Source: Proteles cristata cristata
Lineage: Eukaryota > Chordata > Mammalia > Carnivora > Hyaenidae
Direction of reading: 5' to 3'
NCBI GenBank assembly: GCA_017311185.1
Contig: JAESUZ010001058.1
Span: 868,001-932,000, forward strand
Length of the DNA stretch: 64,000 nt
Made by a program: the position numbers and the translations under genes. A model generated the notes under the pieces. That model was not told where the DNA came from. It saw only the letters and a list, made by a program, of their open reading frames with translations, and did not search any database. Positions 21,850-32,834 of the stretch are shown piece after piece (the stretch's first letter is position 1; each line of letters opens with the position of its first letter).

Positions 21850-23690
21850 CACTATTTTAAATGTACAGTTTTTAACTAGTTATTGAAACATGTAAAGAAA
21901 TATGATCCATAAGCAGGAGGAAAATGATCAATAGAGACTTCCCATGAGGACACCTAGACAGTAAACTAACTGGACAAAAAATTTAAGTTAGTGATTGATT
22001 ATCAGTATGTCAAGAACTAAAAGAACTCATGTCTACAAAATTAAAGGAAACTATTAAAAAATAACTTAAATAAATAGAGAATATCAATGAAGAGATAGAT
22101 ATTATTTTTAAAGAGAACCAAATAGAAATTCCAGGGCTTATAAGTATAATAACTAAAATGAAAAATTCACTAGAGAAGGACAATAGTAGATTTGAGTTGG
22201 CTGAAGAAGGAACTAGCAAATTTAAAGACAGGTCAATTGGGACACTTAGGTGGCTCAGTCAGTTAAGCATCCAACTTTGTCTCAGGTCATGATCTCATGG
22301 TTTGTGGGTTCAAGTTCTGCACTGAGGTTTGTGCTGACAGCTCAGAGCCCAGAGCCTGTTTCAAATTCTGTGTCTCCCTCTCTCTCTGCCCCTCCCCCAC
22401 TCAAGCGCACTCAATCTCTCTCTCAAAAAAATAAATAAACATTAAAAAAATTTTTTTAAATACAGATAAGTCAATTAAAATTATTGTCTGAGAAACAGAA
22501 AGAAAAAAAATAATTAAAAAATTAACAGAACCACAGAGACAAGTGGGACACCATCAAGTGTACCAAGTATGCATAAAGGGACTACAAGAAAGTGAGGAGA
22601 GAAAGGGATAGAAAGAGTATTTGATGGAATAATGGCCAAAATATCCCAAATTTGGAAAATTACATTAATCTACATATTTAAAAAACTTAAATATGAACTT
22701 CAAGTAGGAAAACTGGAGACACAAAGAAAAAAATCTTGAACACAGATACAGAAGTGATTCATCTCATATAAGCAATCCTGAAAAAGATTAACAGCTGATT
22801 TTTCATCAGAAACCATGAAGACAATGGTATAAAAAATTTCAAAGTGATGAAAGAAAAAGACTTTCAAGCAAGAATTTTGTATTAGCAAACCTATCCCTCA
22901 GAAAGAAATTAAGACATTCCCAGATAACAACAACAACAACTGAGAAATTTGTTGTAGCACAACTGCCTTACATGGAGTACTAAGCACTGGGCAACCACTA
23001 AGAAAATAACTAGAAAAAAATTGTAAAATAGTAAAAGAAACAAAATGAAAATGAAATTAAAATGGTACATTAGAAAATATTTAACACAAAAGAAGGCAGT
23101 TGGAGGAGTAGAGGAAAAAGACATAAGGCATATAGAAAACAAATAGCAATAGGACAGACATAAAGCCTACTTCATCAATTGTATCAAATGTAAATGCATA
23201 AAACACTCTAATTAAAAGACAGAGATCGGTTAAATTGTTCAAATATCCAACTATACACTGGCTACAAGAGATCCAGTTTATAGTCAAAGATACAGATAGA
23301 GTGAAAATAAAAAAGACAGCAAAAGATTATGCAAACAAATGTAGGAGAACTGGACTGACTATACTAATAACAGATCAAATAGGTTTTCAGACACAAATTA
23401 TTACTAGAGACAAACAAGGAGATTTTTATAATAATAAAAGTGCCAATTGCTCAAGAAGACATAATAATATATACACCACAGCAAACCACAAATACACTGA
23501 AGGGAGAAATAGATACTTCAACAATAATAGTAGGAGACTTCAACACTCTATTTTCAATGTAGATACAAGACCTTAATAGAAGATCAGTAAAGTTTAAAGA
23601 CTTGAACAACACTAAAATACACCAGATCTCCCAGACATCTATATAACATTCCACCCAACAACAGAATACACATTCTTCTTAAGTGCACAT
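21850..23690 (+). repeat. L1M LINE, 5' half (ORF1 to start of ORF2), broken
   Basis: Blocks in L1 order: ATAGAGAATATCAATGAAGAG, AACCAAATAGAAATTCCAGG, ATGAAAAATTCACTAGAGAA, GGACACCATCAAGTGTACCA, GGCCAAAATATCCCAAATTT, TCATCAGAAACCATGAAGAC, AAATTAAGACATTCCCAGAT, then an ORF2-like part with AACTATACACTGGCTACAAG, AGTAGGAGACTTCAACAC and CATTCCACCCAACAACAG. It has many stops and a SINE inserted at 22239-22457. It stops abruptly near 23690. Confidence 0.85.
22239..22457 (+). repeat. Can-SINE, felid type A, inside L1M
   Basis: Head GGACACTTAGGTGGCTCAG, body GTGCTGACAGCTCAGAGCC, CTCTCTGCCCCTCCCCCAC and tail AATAAATAAACATTAAAAA. Flanks ACAGGTCAATTG and ACAGATAAGTCAATT look like a diverged duplication. 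Insertion into the L1 sequence makes it younger than that element. Confidence 0.93.
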
Positions 23691-23699
23691 TGCCTTCTC

Positions 23700-23905
23700 T
23701 TCTGTGCTCATATGTCCACATATGCCTCTCTGCCTACATGAAGCCTCATTTCATTTAAGCCTCACCCCAGATAATCTAGGATAATCTCATCTCAAGGTCC
23801 CTAATATAATCACATCTGCAAGACACTTTTTCAAAATGAAATAATGTTTACAGGTTCCAGAAATTAGACCCTGATATCATTGGGAGAAATCATTCAGCCT
23901 ACTAG
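23700..23905 (-). repeat. MLT1/MaLR-type LTR fragment, inverted
   Basis: CACCCCAGATAATCTAGGAT, AATCTCATCTCAAGGTCC, CAAGACACTTTTTCAAAATG and TTACAGGTTCCAGAAATTAG, ending CATTCAGCCTACTA. This is the same 3'-proximal arrangement as the copy at 47857-48302. It joins the truncated L1 directly. Confidence 0.7.
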
Positions 23906-24015
23906 AGGGAGCTTTTTAAAAATGCTCATGCTTGGGTACCATTTCCAGAAATTCTAATTTAATTGGGTTGAAGTGAGCCCTGGACATTGATAATGTTTTA
24001 AAGCTTTCCAAATGT
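23906..24015 (+). repeat. MER5 DNA transposon fragment
   Basis: GAGCTTTTTAAAAATGCTCA, TGCTTGGGTACCATTTCCAG, AAATTCTAATTTAATTGGG, GAGCCCTGGACATTGATAAT and AAAGCTTTCCAAATG match the MER5 (hAT) core. Confidence 0.8.
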
Positions 24016-24444
24016 ATCCAGTATTTCAAACTATTGCTGTGGGTAAGCCATTGATAAACTGGTGAATAGATGTTACCTTATTTTCTTTTTGTTTCATTCT
24101 ATTCACTTAATTCATTAATCAAATCCCCTTCTCCTTTCAAGACCTTAGCAGAGCTAACCTGCTGCCTTGGTAGTTTCTATTAAAAATGGATCATCAGGTA
24201 ACTATTTAATATTAAATTAATGTTAAATTAATTCATGTTCACCATGCTAAAAAAATAGTAAAGTAATTTAAAAAAAGAACTAAAGTAGGGTTTCAGACAT
24301 TGCCCGGTGGTTACAGAAATCTTGTGGGGAAAGAGGAGATATTTTTGACATGGGAGAGTGGAGGTATACCATGGAAATCATTCTAGACAGGTATCAAGAT
24401 TTATTTTTATTTCTTTAACAAAGATATATAAAATGTTATGTATT

Positions 24445-24612
24445 GCTGGCATAGTTTAAACACTTTACAGATTTAATTCCCTACAATGTCATGAAGTTTG
24501 TACTATTATAATGCCCATTGGACAAATGAGTAAATTGAGACACAGAACAGTTAAGTATCTTCCCAAGAACACCCAATAATAAGTGCCTAGGCAGTCCAGC
24601 TCCAGAGCAACC
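24445..24612 (-). repeat. MIR SINE relic, inverted
   Basis: GACAAATGAGTAAATTGAGA, CACAGAACAGTTAAGTATC, TTCCCAAGAACACCCAATAA, TAAGTGCCTAGGCAGTCCAG and CTCCAGAGC give the inverted MIR order. Confidence 0.75.
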
Positions 24613-24959
24613 ATTTCCAAACACTACCCTCTGTTCTTTTGTACCTTCTCAGCTCTTCTGTATCTTCCCATTTCTTCTCTGCTGTATCTGCACTATGTGG
24701 TTTTTGAAAACCTGTTAACTTCTCTAGGCTTGTTTTCTCATTTTTAAAATAGAAATTGTTTCTAGTCGGAGGTGGATATCATTTTACACAAAGGGCCCAA
24801 CCAATTGCTTTCTGACTGATGGAAGCATTATTTTATTTTTCTGCCCTCCCCCAACCTTTTCTATCAATTTGCATGCTAAGCTGTCACAGTCTGTTTGAGT
24901 CAAGGACTGAAAAACAAGAGTATCTTAGAAAGTCCAGGTTGGAGTAAATCTCTGAAATA

Positions 24960-25195
24960 TTCTGGTCTGTTCATTTTACAGGTAAAAAAACTGGGACAGA
25001 GGAAGAACTATAGAAACAGTCTTCTAACTCCCAGGCAGTAACTTTTGCCACTTGAGTACAGGAATTACTGGAGATTTGTGAAGATACAAATTATGATTCA
25101 GCAGGTCCATGGTGGTGCCTGAAATTCTTCATCTGTAACAAACACCTAGGTGATCCTGATTTTCCTGGTCCACATTTTGAATAGTGAAGTTCTAG
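24960..25195. repeat. MIR-like and MER5-like fragments
   Basis: 24960-25065 (TTTTACAGGTAAAAAAACTG, GCAGTAACTTTTGCCAC) resembles an inverted MIR. 25075-25195 (CAGCAGGTCCATGGTGGTGC, CACCTAGGTGATCCTGAT) resembles MER5. Both are diverged. Confidence 0.5.
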
Positions 25196-25454
25196 ATAGA
25201 GGCCAGAACTTCAGGTCTATGTTATACTTGGGAAAGATAATGTCCACCCAAATCTATGGGGTCATTACCAGTATTATCTCATGAAAATCCATTTGGCTTG
25301 TGACCATGGAAACAAGTACAATTACAATTTTGAAATTTGGAGGTTGGAAAATGATCATGTCATGCAGGTGATGAGGAACAGAAGAGAGAGTGGAAGCTGA
25401 GAGCTGACTGAGGACTTGTATGGGGTCAGCAAGCTTAGGACATGGGGTGGCTTT

Positions 25455-25890
25455 GTATATCAGGAATATGTTTCTTGCAAGTTATAGAACTCTAAATTAC
25501 AGTAACTTAGGCAAAAAAGGCAACATATTGACACATAATAAAAAATTCTAGGGTTAAGTCTGGCTTCAAGCAAACACTAGATTCAGGTGCTCAAACAATG
25601 TCATCAAAAATTAATCTCTTATCATCTATGTGTTGACCTCATTCTCAGATAGATGCCACTAGCTGTGGTCAATGGCAGAGAGAGCCTGCTATTTTTCTAA
25701 TAGTTCCAACAAATATCCCTGACTATTCTTTTCATTAGCTAGTCTGAATTATGTGCTTCTTCCAGAAGAGTCACTATGGCTGGAGGGGTGTTCTGCACTA
25801 ATTCAGTACCCTGGGTCACATGTCCATTCCCATGATAAATCCCATCCAAAAGACATGGACTGGGAGTTGGGGAGGAGAATTGTCTCAGAG
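25455..25890 (-). repeat. Ancient repeat, paired with 56700-57080
   Basis: CAGTAACTTAGGCAAAAAAG, GTCTGGCTTCAAGCAAACAC, CAGGTGCTCAAACAATGTC, GACCTCATTCTCAGATAGAT and GGGTCACATGTCCATTCCC parallel the order found at 56700-57080. It resembles a known mammalian repeat whose name I do not assign. Orientation is arbitrary. Confidence 0.5.
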
Positions 25891-26105
25891 TGAGGTCAAC
25901 AGGAAGGGCAATGGATGCTAAGTAAGCAAAAATAATAGATACTCATTCTAGAGAGTGGGCTCAATTGAGCAACTGAAGGTGTTAACAGCTTGGCTGGGAT
26001 GTCAGAGGCTCAGCAAGGTGCTGGAACTTGAAGGGTTAATTTACCTACTAGTGAAAATCTGGCTACAGATGCCATCCCAATGATATGACTGTCTTGATTC
26101 TTGCT

Positions 26106-26235
26106 AAAGAAGTGCTTCTCAGATTCTGACTCAGGAGGTCTAGGGTGGAGTCCCAAGAGCCCACATTTCTAACAAACTCCCAAGTGATGCTGATGCTGCT
26201 GGTTCATGGACCACATTTTGGTGTGGCACTGTGTT
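26106..26235 (+). repeat. MER5 fragment
   Basis: AAGTGCTTCTCAGATTCTGAC, GGTCTAGGGTGGAGTCCC, CATTTCTAACAAACTCCCAA and GTGATGCTGATGCTGCTGG form the MER5A-type order, ending near GTGGCACTGTG. Confidence 0.7.
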
Positions 26236-26459
26236 GAAACATCAGCTTTAATCATCTCTAGTTGTGGTGTATTTCCAAGCTTGATTGCCCTTCCCTTAAA
26301 AGCCTTCCCTCCTAGCCCTGGGCTAGAAGCTTTTTATATGCCTTTAGTAGGCTCTGTCCTGCTGTCAGTCATCTCTCTCAGGGACAACATGGAGACTGAG
26401 GCATCCTTTCTGTCAGAACCATTGACTTCATCATTTCCCTACTCCAGGTCTATACAGAA

Positions 26460-26682
26460 TTTTTTTAAAAATTTTAACGTTTTTTATTTATTTCTGAGAG
26501 AGAGAGAGAGAGTGTGAGCAGGGGAGAGTCAGAGAGAGAGGGAGACACAGAATCTGAAGCAGGCTTCAGGCTCTGAGCTAGCTGTCAGCACAGAGCCCGA
26601 TGTGGGGCTCGAACCCACGAACTGTGAGATCATGACCTGAACCGAAGTTGGATGCCCAACCTACTTAGCCACCCAGGAGCCC
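26460..26682 (-). repeat. Can-SINE, felid type B, inverted
   Basis: T-rich tail, GAGAGAGAGAGAGAG, GGGAGAGTCAGAGAGAGAG (CTCTGACTC on the other strand) and CTCTGAGCTAGCTGTCAGCAC, i.e. the 4-base insertion, ending TTAGCCACCCAGGAGCCCC. Duplications CAGGTCTATACAGA and CAGGTCTGTACAGA lie at 26445-26458 and 26683-26696. Confidence 0.95.
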
Positions 26683-27015
26683 CAGGTCTGTACAGATTTA
26701 AAGCATTGTACCAAAGGAGGTCTCTGGCTTAGGGTCCAAGGAAAGTTAGTTTGCTGGCTCATGGTCAGCATTTCATTAAATGAAGAAGCCAGAGGTTACT
26801 CCATTTCCTGCTGCTCACTTATTGTTCTCTGATCATAGACTAGAGAGACATGCCAAACCTCAAATGACTGCAGTTGCATGAGTGGGCCCTGCTGGGCAAT
26901 TCAGATGAGCAGAAAATTTGATCCACAGGTTGACAAGCATACCAAATGGCTCTTTATGAGGGATAAATTTGAGGGATGTTTGCAAGACTGCATTATTGTG
27001 GCATTAGATTACTAA

Positions 27016-27119
27016 AGGACTATCTATGTGAACTTGGGCATATAGTATCTAACTCTGTCTAAGCCTCTTCCTTTGTAAAATGGGAGAAAACTTAGAGAAA
27101 ATTATGTGAATATTAAATA
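27016..27119 (+). repeat. MIR SINE 3' part
   Basis: CTATGTGAACTTGGGCATAT, CTAAGCCTCTTCCTTTGTAA, AATGGGAGAAAACTTAGAG, ATGTGAATATTAAATAAGG. It is cut by the SINE at 27133 and resumes at 27386. Confidence 0.75.
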
Positions 27120-27132
27120 AGGAATGTGAAAA

Positions 27133-27150
27133 GCTTTTTAAAAATGTTTA

Positions 27151-27227
<77 letters not shown>

Positions 27228-27385
27228 GCAGAGGAGATGCAGAGACAGAGACAGAGAGAGAGAAAGAGAGAGAGAGAACCCAGCCCAGAAACCCATGTGG
27301 GGCTTCATCCCATGAACTGTGAGATCATGACCTGAGCTGAAATCAAGAGTTGGACATTTAACTGACTGAGCCACCCAGGTGCCCC
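27133..27385 (-). repeat. Can-SINE with expanded (GA)n(GT)n, inverted
   Basis: Exact duplications AGGAATGTGAAAA at 27120-27132 and 27386-27398 bracket it. The tail side contains about 20 GA units and 14 GT units (27155-27224), then a second GA-rich tract. The head ends CCACCCAGGTGCCCC. It carries AAATCAAGAGTTGGAC, the older type marker. The body between tract and head is shortened. Confidence 0.93.
27155..27224 (+). repeat. Compound (GA)n(GT)n microsatellite
   Basis: GA repeats run directly into GT repeats inside the inverted SINE at 27133-27385. The repeat evidently expanded from the element's CT-rich tract. Confidence 0.95.
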
Positions 27386-27634
27386 AGGAATGTGAAAAAC
27401 TCAACACAGTATTCCAGTAAGTGGCAGAATTAGAACTACAGTTTGTCCTTCTAAGGCTGGTCTTTAGAAAGCCTTGTAGAGAAAGAAACTTTCTGGTAGA
27501 ACAAAGAAGAGATAATGTGAGAGTCCAAAGAGAATGAAACAGTGGTCTCTGCTTGGTGTCATGTACTTTCCAATATCCTTTACTGTATTTTATAGTATTC
27601 TTTCTTTCCAACCAACGTATATCCTAGGTTTTAT

Positions 27635-27755
27635 TATTCCCTTTTTATAGACAAAGAAATCATGACTCAGAAAAGTGAGCTGACTTTTGTTAGTCAGACA
27701 ACTAATAGTGGAGGCACTGGGCTAAATAACATTAGGTCTTTCCATTCTAAATGAC
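27635..27755 (-). repeat. MIR SINE relic, inverted
   Basis: TTTATAGACAAAGAAATCAT, GACTCAGAAAAGTGAGCTG, AGTCAGACAACTAATAGTGG and AGGCACTGGGCTAAATAAC. Diverged core only. Confidence 0.6.
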
Positions 27756-27842
27756 CTTGCTCTTTTCCACTGTGAAAACCTGATTCAAATCTTAATCATA
27801 TTACAGTTTTTATTATAGTATTGTATTAAGGGCTCCTACACA

Positions 27843-28081
27843 GGGGCATCTGGGTGGCTCAGTTGGTTGAGTGTCCGACTCAGCTCAGGTCATGATCTCA
27901 CGGTTCGTGGGTTCGAGCCCCACATCGGGCTCTGTGCTGACAGCTAGCTCAGAGCCTGGAGCCTTTCTTTGGATTCTGTGTCTCCCTCTCTCTCTGACCC
28001 TCCCCTGCTCATGCTGTCTCTATCTCTTTCTCAAAAAATGAATAAAATATTAGAAAAAAATAAAAATAAAGAGAAAGAAAT
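27843..28081 (+). repeat. Can-SINE, felid type B
   Basis: Head GGGGCATCTGGGTGGCTC, intact TCACGGTTCGTGGGTTCGAG, GACAGCTAGCTCAGAGCC (insertion), CTCTCTCTGACCCTCCCC, long A-rich tail. Flanks TAAGGGCTCCTACACAG and TAAAGGGCTCCCGCTACAG are a slightly diverged duplication. Confidence 0.95.
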
Positions 28082-28099
28082 AAAGGGCTCCCGCTACAG

Positions 28100-28784
28100 A
28101 GTAAGAAAACTGTTGTCTTAGCTAAATATTTCAAATTTTATTTTTGCTTTTCCATTTGACTTAACAGATTTTTCTTCTTTCTTTCTAGAATCAGTCTTTC
28201 TCCTTCTCTTCCTAAATCTCTCTCTCTCTGAAGAATCCACATCTTCATCTCTTTCTCTGTCTCTGTCTCTCTCTCCCTCCTTGCTGCCTTCAGATCCCTG
28301 TAGTTAACATTCAAGTAGAAAACAAATGACTCAGCAAGCTGGATGTTAATCTCAATGGTTTATTTTCTCTTAAAGGGAAAAAAAGATCTTAGCAGCTTAT
28401 CTAGAAAGAAGGGAATGAAAATTTTAAACCTCTTGTATGAAAAGCATCGTAGATATACATAGCCTATATAGCATTTTTTAGTTGGAAAAAAAAAAAAAAG
28501 AGGCCCTGCCTCACAGCAGAGCTTAAATAAATCTCTACATACCATTTATGCTCACATGAACAAGCTATTTTTTTCTTTGTATGTTTAACGCCTATAAGAA
28601 ATCACGGCTAGGATTGACTTTGTCAAATTTGATCCCTTGCTTCTATCTAACTCTTGATCTGCATATATATAGCTTTTCTATTTTTATTCACAAAAACAAA
28701 GGACTCAGAACTCATTGTTTCCATTTTGAGACATATGACCTGAATTTGGATGATGTATTATTGGTCACAACAGGCTCAATTGTA
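28100..28784. other. Nothing firmly recognised; CT-rich tract
   Basis: 28150-28285 is pyrimidine-rich. CTTCTTTCTTTCTAG ending at 28189 resembles a plus-strand splice acceptor, but no donor follows it. A-run at 28486-28499. Confidence 0.4.
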
Positions 28785-29060
28785 CTGCAGTAACAAACAC
28801 CTTCATGTTCATAATGGCTTAACATAGTACAAGTTGATTCTTTTACTTGCTGTTTGTCCAATGCAAATTATTGAGGGGCCTTTCTTCATCATAATCACTG
28901 ATGGATTTCCACTGATGGAAACTCCAGTGTGGGCTTCCATGACTGTCAACATGAGAAGAACAGAAGAATCAGCCAAGCACTGAAACCTAAATGTTAGCAG
29001 TGGAAGAGATGTACATCATTCCTGCTCATATTTAACCATGAAAACCAAATCATCTGGCCT
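28785..29060 (-). repeat. LTR-like ancient repeat, inverted (MLT1-like)
   Basis: GTACTGCAGTAACAAACACC, TTCATAATGGCTTAACATAG and CTTGCTGTTTGTCCAATGC resemble an inverted MaLR-type LTR 3' end. Strongly diverged. Confidence 0.45.
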
Positions 29061-29824
29061 CTCTTACTTTAGGGAGTGGCAAAAGTAGGTTTCCCACATT
29101 TATGGAAAAGTAGAGCTGGAATTTTTATGAATATCTCTAATAAGTAGCCCAGATGGCCTCTCTGAAGATTAGGTAAGATTCTTGCCTCTCCTGGACCAAT
29201 AACAAAATAGGTTCCTGACCTTTTGGGTGAACTTCTCTTGGGAAAAAAATGATGCCATATCTTATTATACAGCTTAGAGGTTAACATATTTGAAGAGTAC
29301 AAATGTTTCAGTGTTTTGAATATTTTAATATAGAATTTTATTTTTTAAATGATATGTACTTGGAGATAATACCTCCAAAATAGGCAAGGTTCTTTTTCAG
29401 TGCATTTTTACTTCTGTTATCTGACAAGGGTCTCACATTGCTTGCTCGCTCTCTCTCTTTCTGTCTCTCTCTCTAGAACATTTCAGGAGATATTAGATCT
29501 GTTGTTTTATTTAACCTCTAATCTATAATGATGGCTGAGCTCCAGGCAGTTAAAACTTCATTCATATTAGAGATGAGAAATTTAGCTTTCCAAAGTAGAC
29601 TGGCCCTACAAATATGTACAATTTATTTTAAGAAACTGCTTGTATATATATATATAAATTTTTGCAGAATATAGGACCTCTTTTGATATTTACAATATAA
29701 AAAGAGTTTATCTACCACGTAAGGTTGAGATAACTTGATCCAGAAAGATGGACACACTGTATGGAAGCAGTTTCTAGGGCAGTTTTTTCCAGTAGAATTT
29801 CTGTGATGCCAGAAAATACTCTAT
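29061..29824. other. Nothing firmly recognised
   Basis: AT-rich, with a CT-rich tract at 29445-29475 and TA repeats at 29642-29656. Confidence 0.45.
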
Positions 29825-29920
29825 AGCTGCGTTGTCCAATGGGGTAGCTACTAGCCCTCTATAGCTATTTAGCACTTGATATGTGGCTAGTGACTATTGG
29901 ATAGTACATTTCTAGAAGTT
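29825..29920. repeat. Palindromic DNA transposon fragment
   Basis: GTTGTCCAATGGGGTAGCTA, CTAGCCCTCTATAGC, AGCACTTGATATGTGGCTAG and GACTATTGGATAGTAC form the inverted terminal pair GTCCAAT...ATTGGA. The element at 38337-39275 has the same terminal motifs (GGCTAGTGGCTAC). Confidence 0.6.
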
Positions 29921-30604
29921 GGGCTTTCAACAAATGTTTATTGTTGTTGAATTTTAAAAAACCATGAAAATGCATCCTTAACTTGAAACAAAAGAAACTC
30001 ATGTGTGCATCTCTGGTCTGTATGCTGAAAACCTGAGACTGCCACAGGGGTAGTTTCTAATTGTAGGGTATAGGCATCTTGAGATTCTAGCAACCTTCAA
30101 AATCACTTCTTTGGGAGTGGACTCTGGATTAGGCCATGCTGGGTGTCAGTGTTGGACAATGGGATGGGTGGAGGGAAAGTCAACAATTGTCTTAGAGCAG
30201 AAGAACTATTATGCCAGGCATTGTGGTGGCTTTGATACCTTCTCCTGTTAAGGCCATGGGCTCAGCCAGCTTGTGCTGAAAAATATTTGAGCTTCACAAA
30301 CACACAATCATCTCTTTACTTACTCTATCATCCTTTCTCAATACCAATGGGGTTCAAAGTTGATAGTTTTACCTCTTTCACCCCCATTTAATAAACCTTC
30401 CCCATCCTTCTGTGAAATTACAAATGCTGTTTCTTAAAACTTTTCTAAGTATTAAACAAACATAATTTTACCATTCCCTTCCTCCATACAGACACAAACA
30501 TTAAACCATATAGATCATGCCTCGTCAATATAGATGTTTGGGAATGAGCACTGACCACCAACATCAGGACAAAACAGTTTGGAATATGTCCTCTTTTCTG
30601 ATTT
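29921..30604. other. Nothing firmly recognised
   Basis: Single-copy DNA without repeat ends or CpG clusters. Confidence 0.45.
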
Positions 30605-30790
30605 GTTCAGTATCTCCAATCCTTAGTAGGTGCCATCCACTGTGCTGAGCCCAGAGGCTGGAGAGAGGAATTACAGAAGGTCCCTCTTTCAGGAACCTCC
30701 CAGCAACTAGTAAGACAGAGACATATAAAGAGTTAATTCATGATAAAACATAGTAGTAGTATGAGGTGCTAGGGAACACAGACAAGCAAT
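30605..30790 (+). repeat. Ancient repeat, same family as 32835-33880
   Basis: CATCCACTGTGCTGAGCCCA, AGGTCCCTCTTTCAGGAACC, AGTAAGACAGAGACATATAA and AGTATGAGGTGCTAGGGAAC follow the order of the first part of the 32835 element. Confidence 0.45.
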
Positions 30791-30889
30791 GACACAATGG
30801 GAGTATTCAAAGTGAGATTATTATTTCCCTTAGTTACTTGGAATTCAGAGAAAGAAATATATCCAAAAATGTTTATGGTAGAGACTAGC

Positions 30890-31240
30890 TCAATATTCTT
30901 CAATCCCGTTCCTTCTTTATAGTCTCACAGGTTACATTATCCAACCTCACTTTTATTTAGTCTGGGACCATGTGACAAGATTCTAGCAAATGCATCTTCC
31001 CAAATTGACATGTCTGCCATAAAACCTCCTGTTTTATTATTCATGTTCTCCCTTACAGAAACCATGGAAGCCAAATGCAGGGGATATGAAATGAATGAAG
31101 CTGAGTCCTTGAAACTGCTCAGAGGAAACACCAGGAATGCCTCATGATTGGAACATTATGTAAGAAATAAGCTTTTATGGTATTAAGCCACTATAATTTG
31201 AGGACATTGTTTGTTATGACATCAATTGTCCTTACCAATA
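30890..31240 (+). repeat. LTR-like ancient repeat (MaLR-type)
   Basis: TTAGTCTGGGACCATGTGAC, AGTCCTTGAAACTGCTCAGA, ATGTAAGAAATAAGCTTTTA and ATTAAGCCACTATAATTTG, then TGTTTGTTATGACATC, resemble the 3' part of a MaLR-type LTR with a poly(A) signal-like AATAA. Diverged. Confidence 0.5.
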
Positions 31241-31299
31241 CATTGTCCAGTTGGCTTTAACTTGGATATCAGATATAATAACAGAATTTTAGAATCTGA

Positions 31300-31675
31300 A
31301 AGCTCCCAGTCTATTTAATCTCTTTATTTCACAGAAGAAATAAAGTGACTTGCCTAAGTTCGTACAGCCAGTTTTTTCTTTTTCTTTTTTTTTAAATGTC
31401 TTTATTTTATTTTGAAAGACAGAGACAGAGAGCCAGTGGGAGAGGGGCAGAGAGAGAGGGAGACACAGAATCTGAAGAAGGCTCCAGGCTCTGAGCTGTC
31501 AGCACAGAGCCCGACGTGGGGCTTGAACCCATAGACTGTGAGATCATGACTTGAGGCGAAGTCAGACACTTAACCAACTGAGTCACCCAGGCGCCCCGAT
31601 ACAGTCAGTTTTAGGAAAAAGAAACACTTGAATCCAGTCTCCCAATTCTCAGGTGAAGGCTGGTTCCACCAGGCC
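31300..31675 (-). repeat. MIR relic, inverted, split by a SINE
   Basis: 31300-31374 has TTTCACAGAAGAAATAAAGT and GACTTGCCTAAGTTCGTAC. After the SINE, 31598-31675 continues with CACTTGAATCCAGTCTCCC. The two parts form one inverted MIR interrupted at 31375. Confidence 0.7.
31375..31597 (-). repeat. Can-SINE, felid type A, inverted
   Basis: T-rich tail, AGTGGGAGAGGGGCAGAG (CTCTGCCCCTC on the other strand), GCTCTGAGCTGTCAGCACAG without insertion, and end TGAGTCACCCAGGCGCCCC. Duplications TACAGCCAGTTTT and TACAGTCAGTTTT flank it. Confidence 0.95.
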
Positions 31676-32169
31676 AAACTTTTCTCTATTAGGCTATATG
31701 TACTTTTCAGCATTCTTGTCTGACTGCATGAAGCATAAACAAACAGGTTGAATTTTATGGAAAATGAAAGTTGTCTCTATCAGAAACACAACATTGAGAT
31801 TTAGTCAAAAGGGATCTATTTTGATATTTGAATATTTAGGTTGTTTGTAAACTGCTGAATTTAAAACATGGCTGGATTTATCTATCAGGACAATTTTAGG
31901 TTTATCTCAGAACAGTACCATATTTCATTCTGTTTTGTTTCACTATGTCTGGTATTTGAGTTTATCCATCGCCAAGAGGTGAGAGGTTGAACTTCTTTGA
32001 GTACAACATATGAATTCATCAATTTCTCAGAAAAATAGGCTTTAACCTTGCTGACTTTCAATGTCATGATATTGAACTCTGAATTTCCTAATCCATGGAC
32101 TGAATCTAGGGCACCTATAATTCCTAGGATAAAATGGGACAGAGGAACACAGGATAATTGAATTGCTGT
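31676..32169. other. Nothing firmly recognised
   Basis: AT-rich single-copy DNA. Confidence 0.45.
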
Positions 32170-32660
32170 GACAGATGTTGTTGCTTACATGATCAATTGC
32201 CATTCTCCGCTTCTATCGCAGATACAGAATCTTGATGCATTTGTGCGGCAGCAAGCTCAGCCCAGGTGATGAACGGTGATGAATGCAGGCCAGATGCGGC
32301 AGTCATGGACTCCTTAGCAAATGATTTGTCTAGAAGTAGCAGTAGAACCAAATTATGGCCAATGAAATATAACTAAAAACCTGCTGGAGGCTTTGGGAAA
32401 ATAGTTTGCTCTTTGCTAAGAAGGAGATGCTAAAGAAAATCCATTATTTTATGACCTTTTCTTCCTACATCTGGATTTATTTTCATGAGGACATGACTAT
32501 GGAAACTGCAGCCACAGTCCAAGAGTGGGGAACAACCAACTGTGAGTTGGGGCATTTTGTTTTTCATATCTCTTTACAACACTCCCTCCCAATAAGTACA
32601 CACTTGCTTGGTTACCAAGTCACTGGAATTGAGAGATGAAGGATTAGGCCTTTTATAGGT
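32170..32660 (+). repeat. Possible LTR-like ancient repeat
   Basis: CCAAATTATGGCCAATGAAA and AACCTGCTGGAGGCTTTGGG resemble the middle of MaLR-type LTRs, but neither end is recognisable. Low confidence. The 77-codon frame at 32406-32639 has no recognised family. Confidence 0.3.
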
Positions 32661-32834
32661 TCCCAGTAGGTTAATTTTGTTTCAGTCCCTTATTATTTTT
32701 CTAACAAATTAGCCTTACTACCATGTTTCCATCCCTTTATCTGCTCTGAAAAATAATTATACAGACAATATCTATCCTCAAGTTTCTTATTTGTAAAATT
32801 GGGGTACTAAAAATCTATCTGATATTGTTATTGA

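Noticed and set aside
21850..23690. Possible active L1
   Set aside because: Frames are interrupted many times, a SINE sits inside and the 3' half is missing. It is an old L1M relic.
27126..27611. Glu/Arg- or Ser/Leu-rich frames of up to 157 codons
   Set aside because: They translate the SINE and its GA/GT arrays.
28150..28189. Pyrimidine tract plus CTAG as a plus-strand splice acceptor
   Set aside because: The following sequence is itself CT-rich, with no donor or open frame. It is probably low-complexity DNA.
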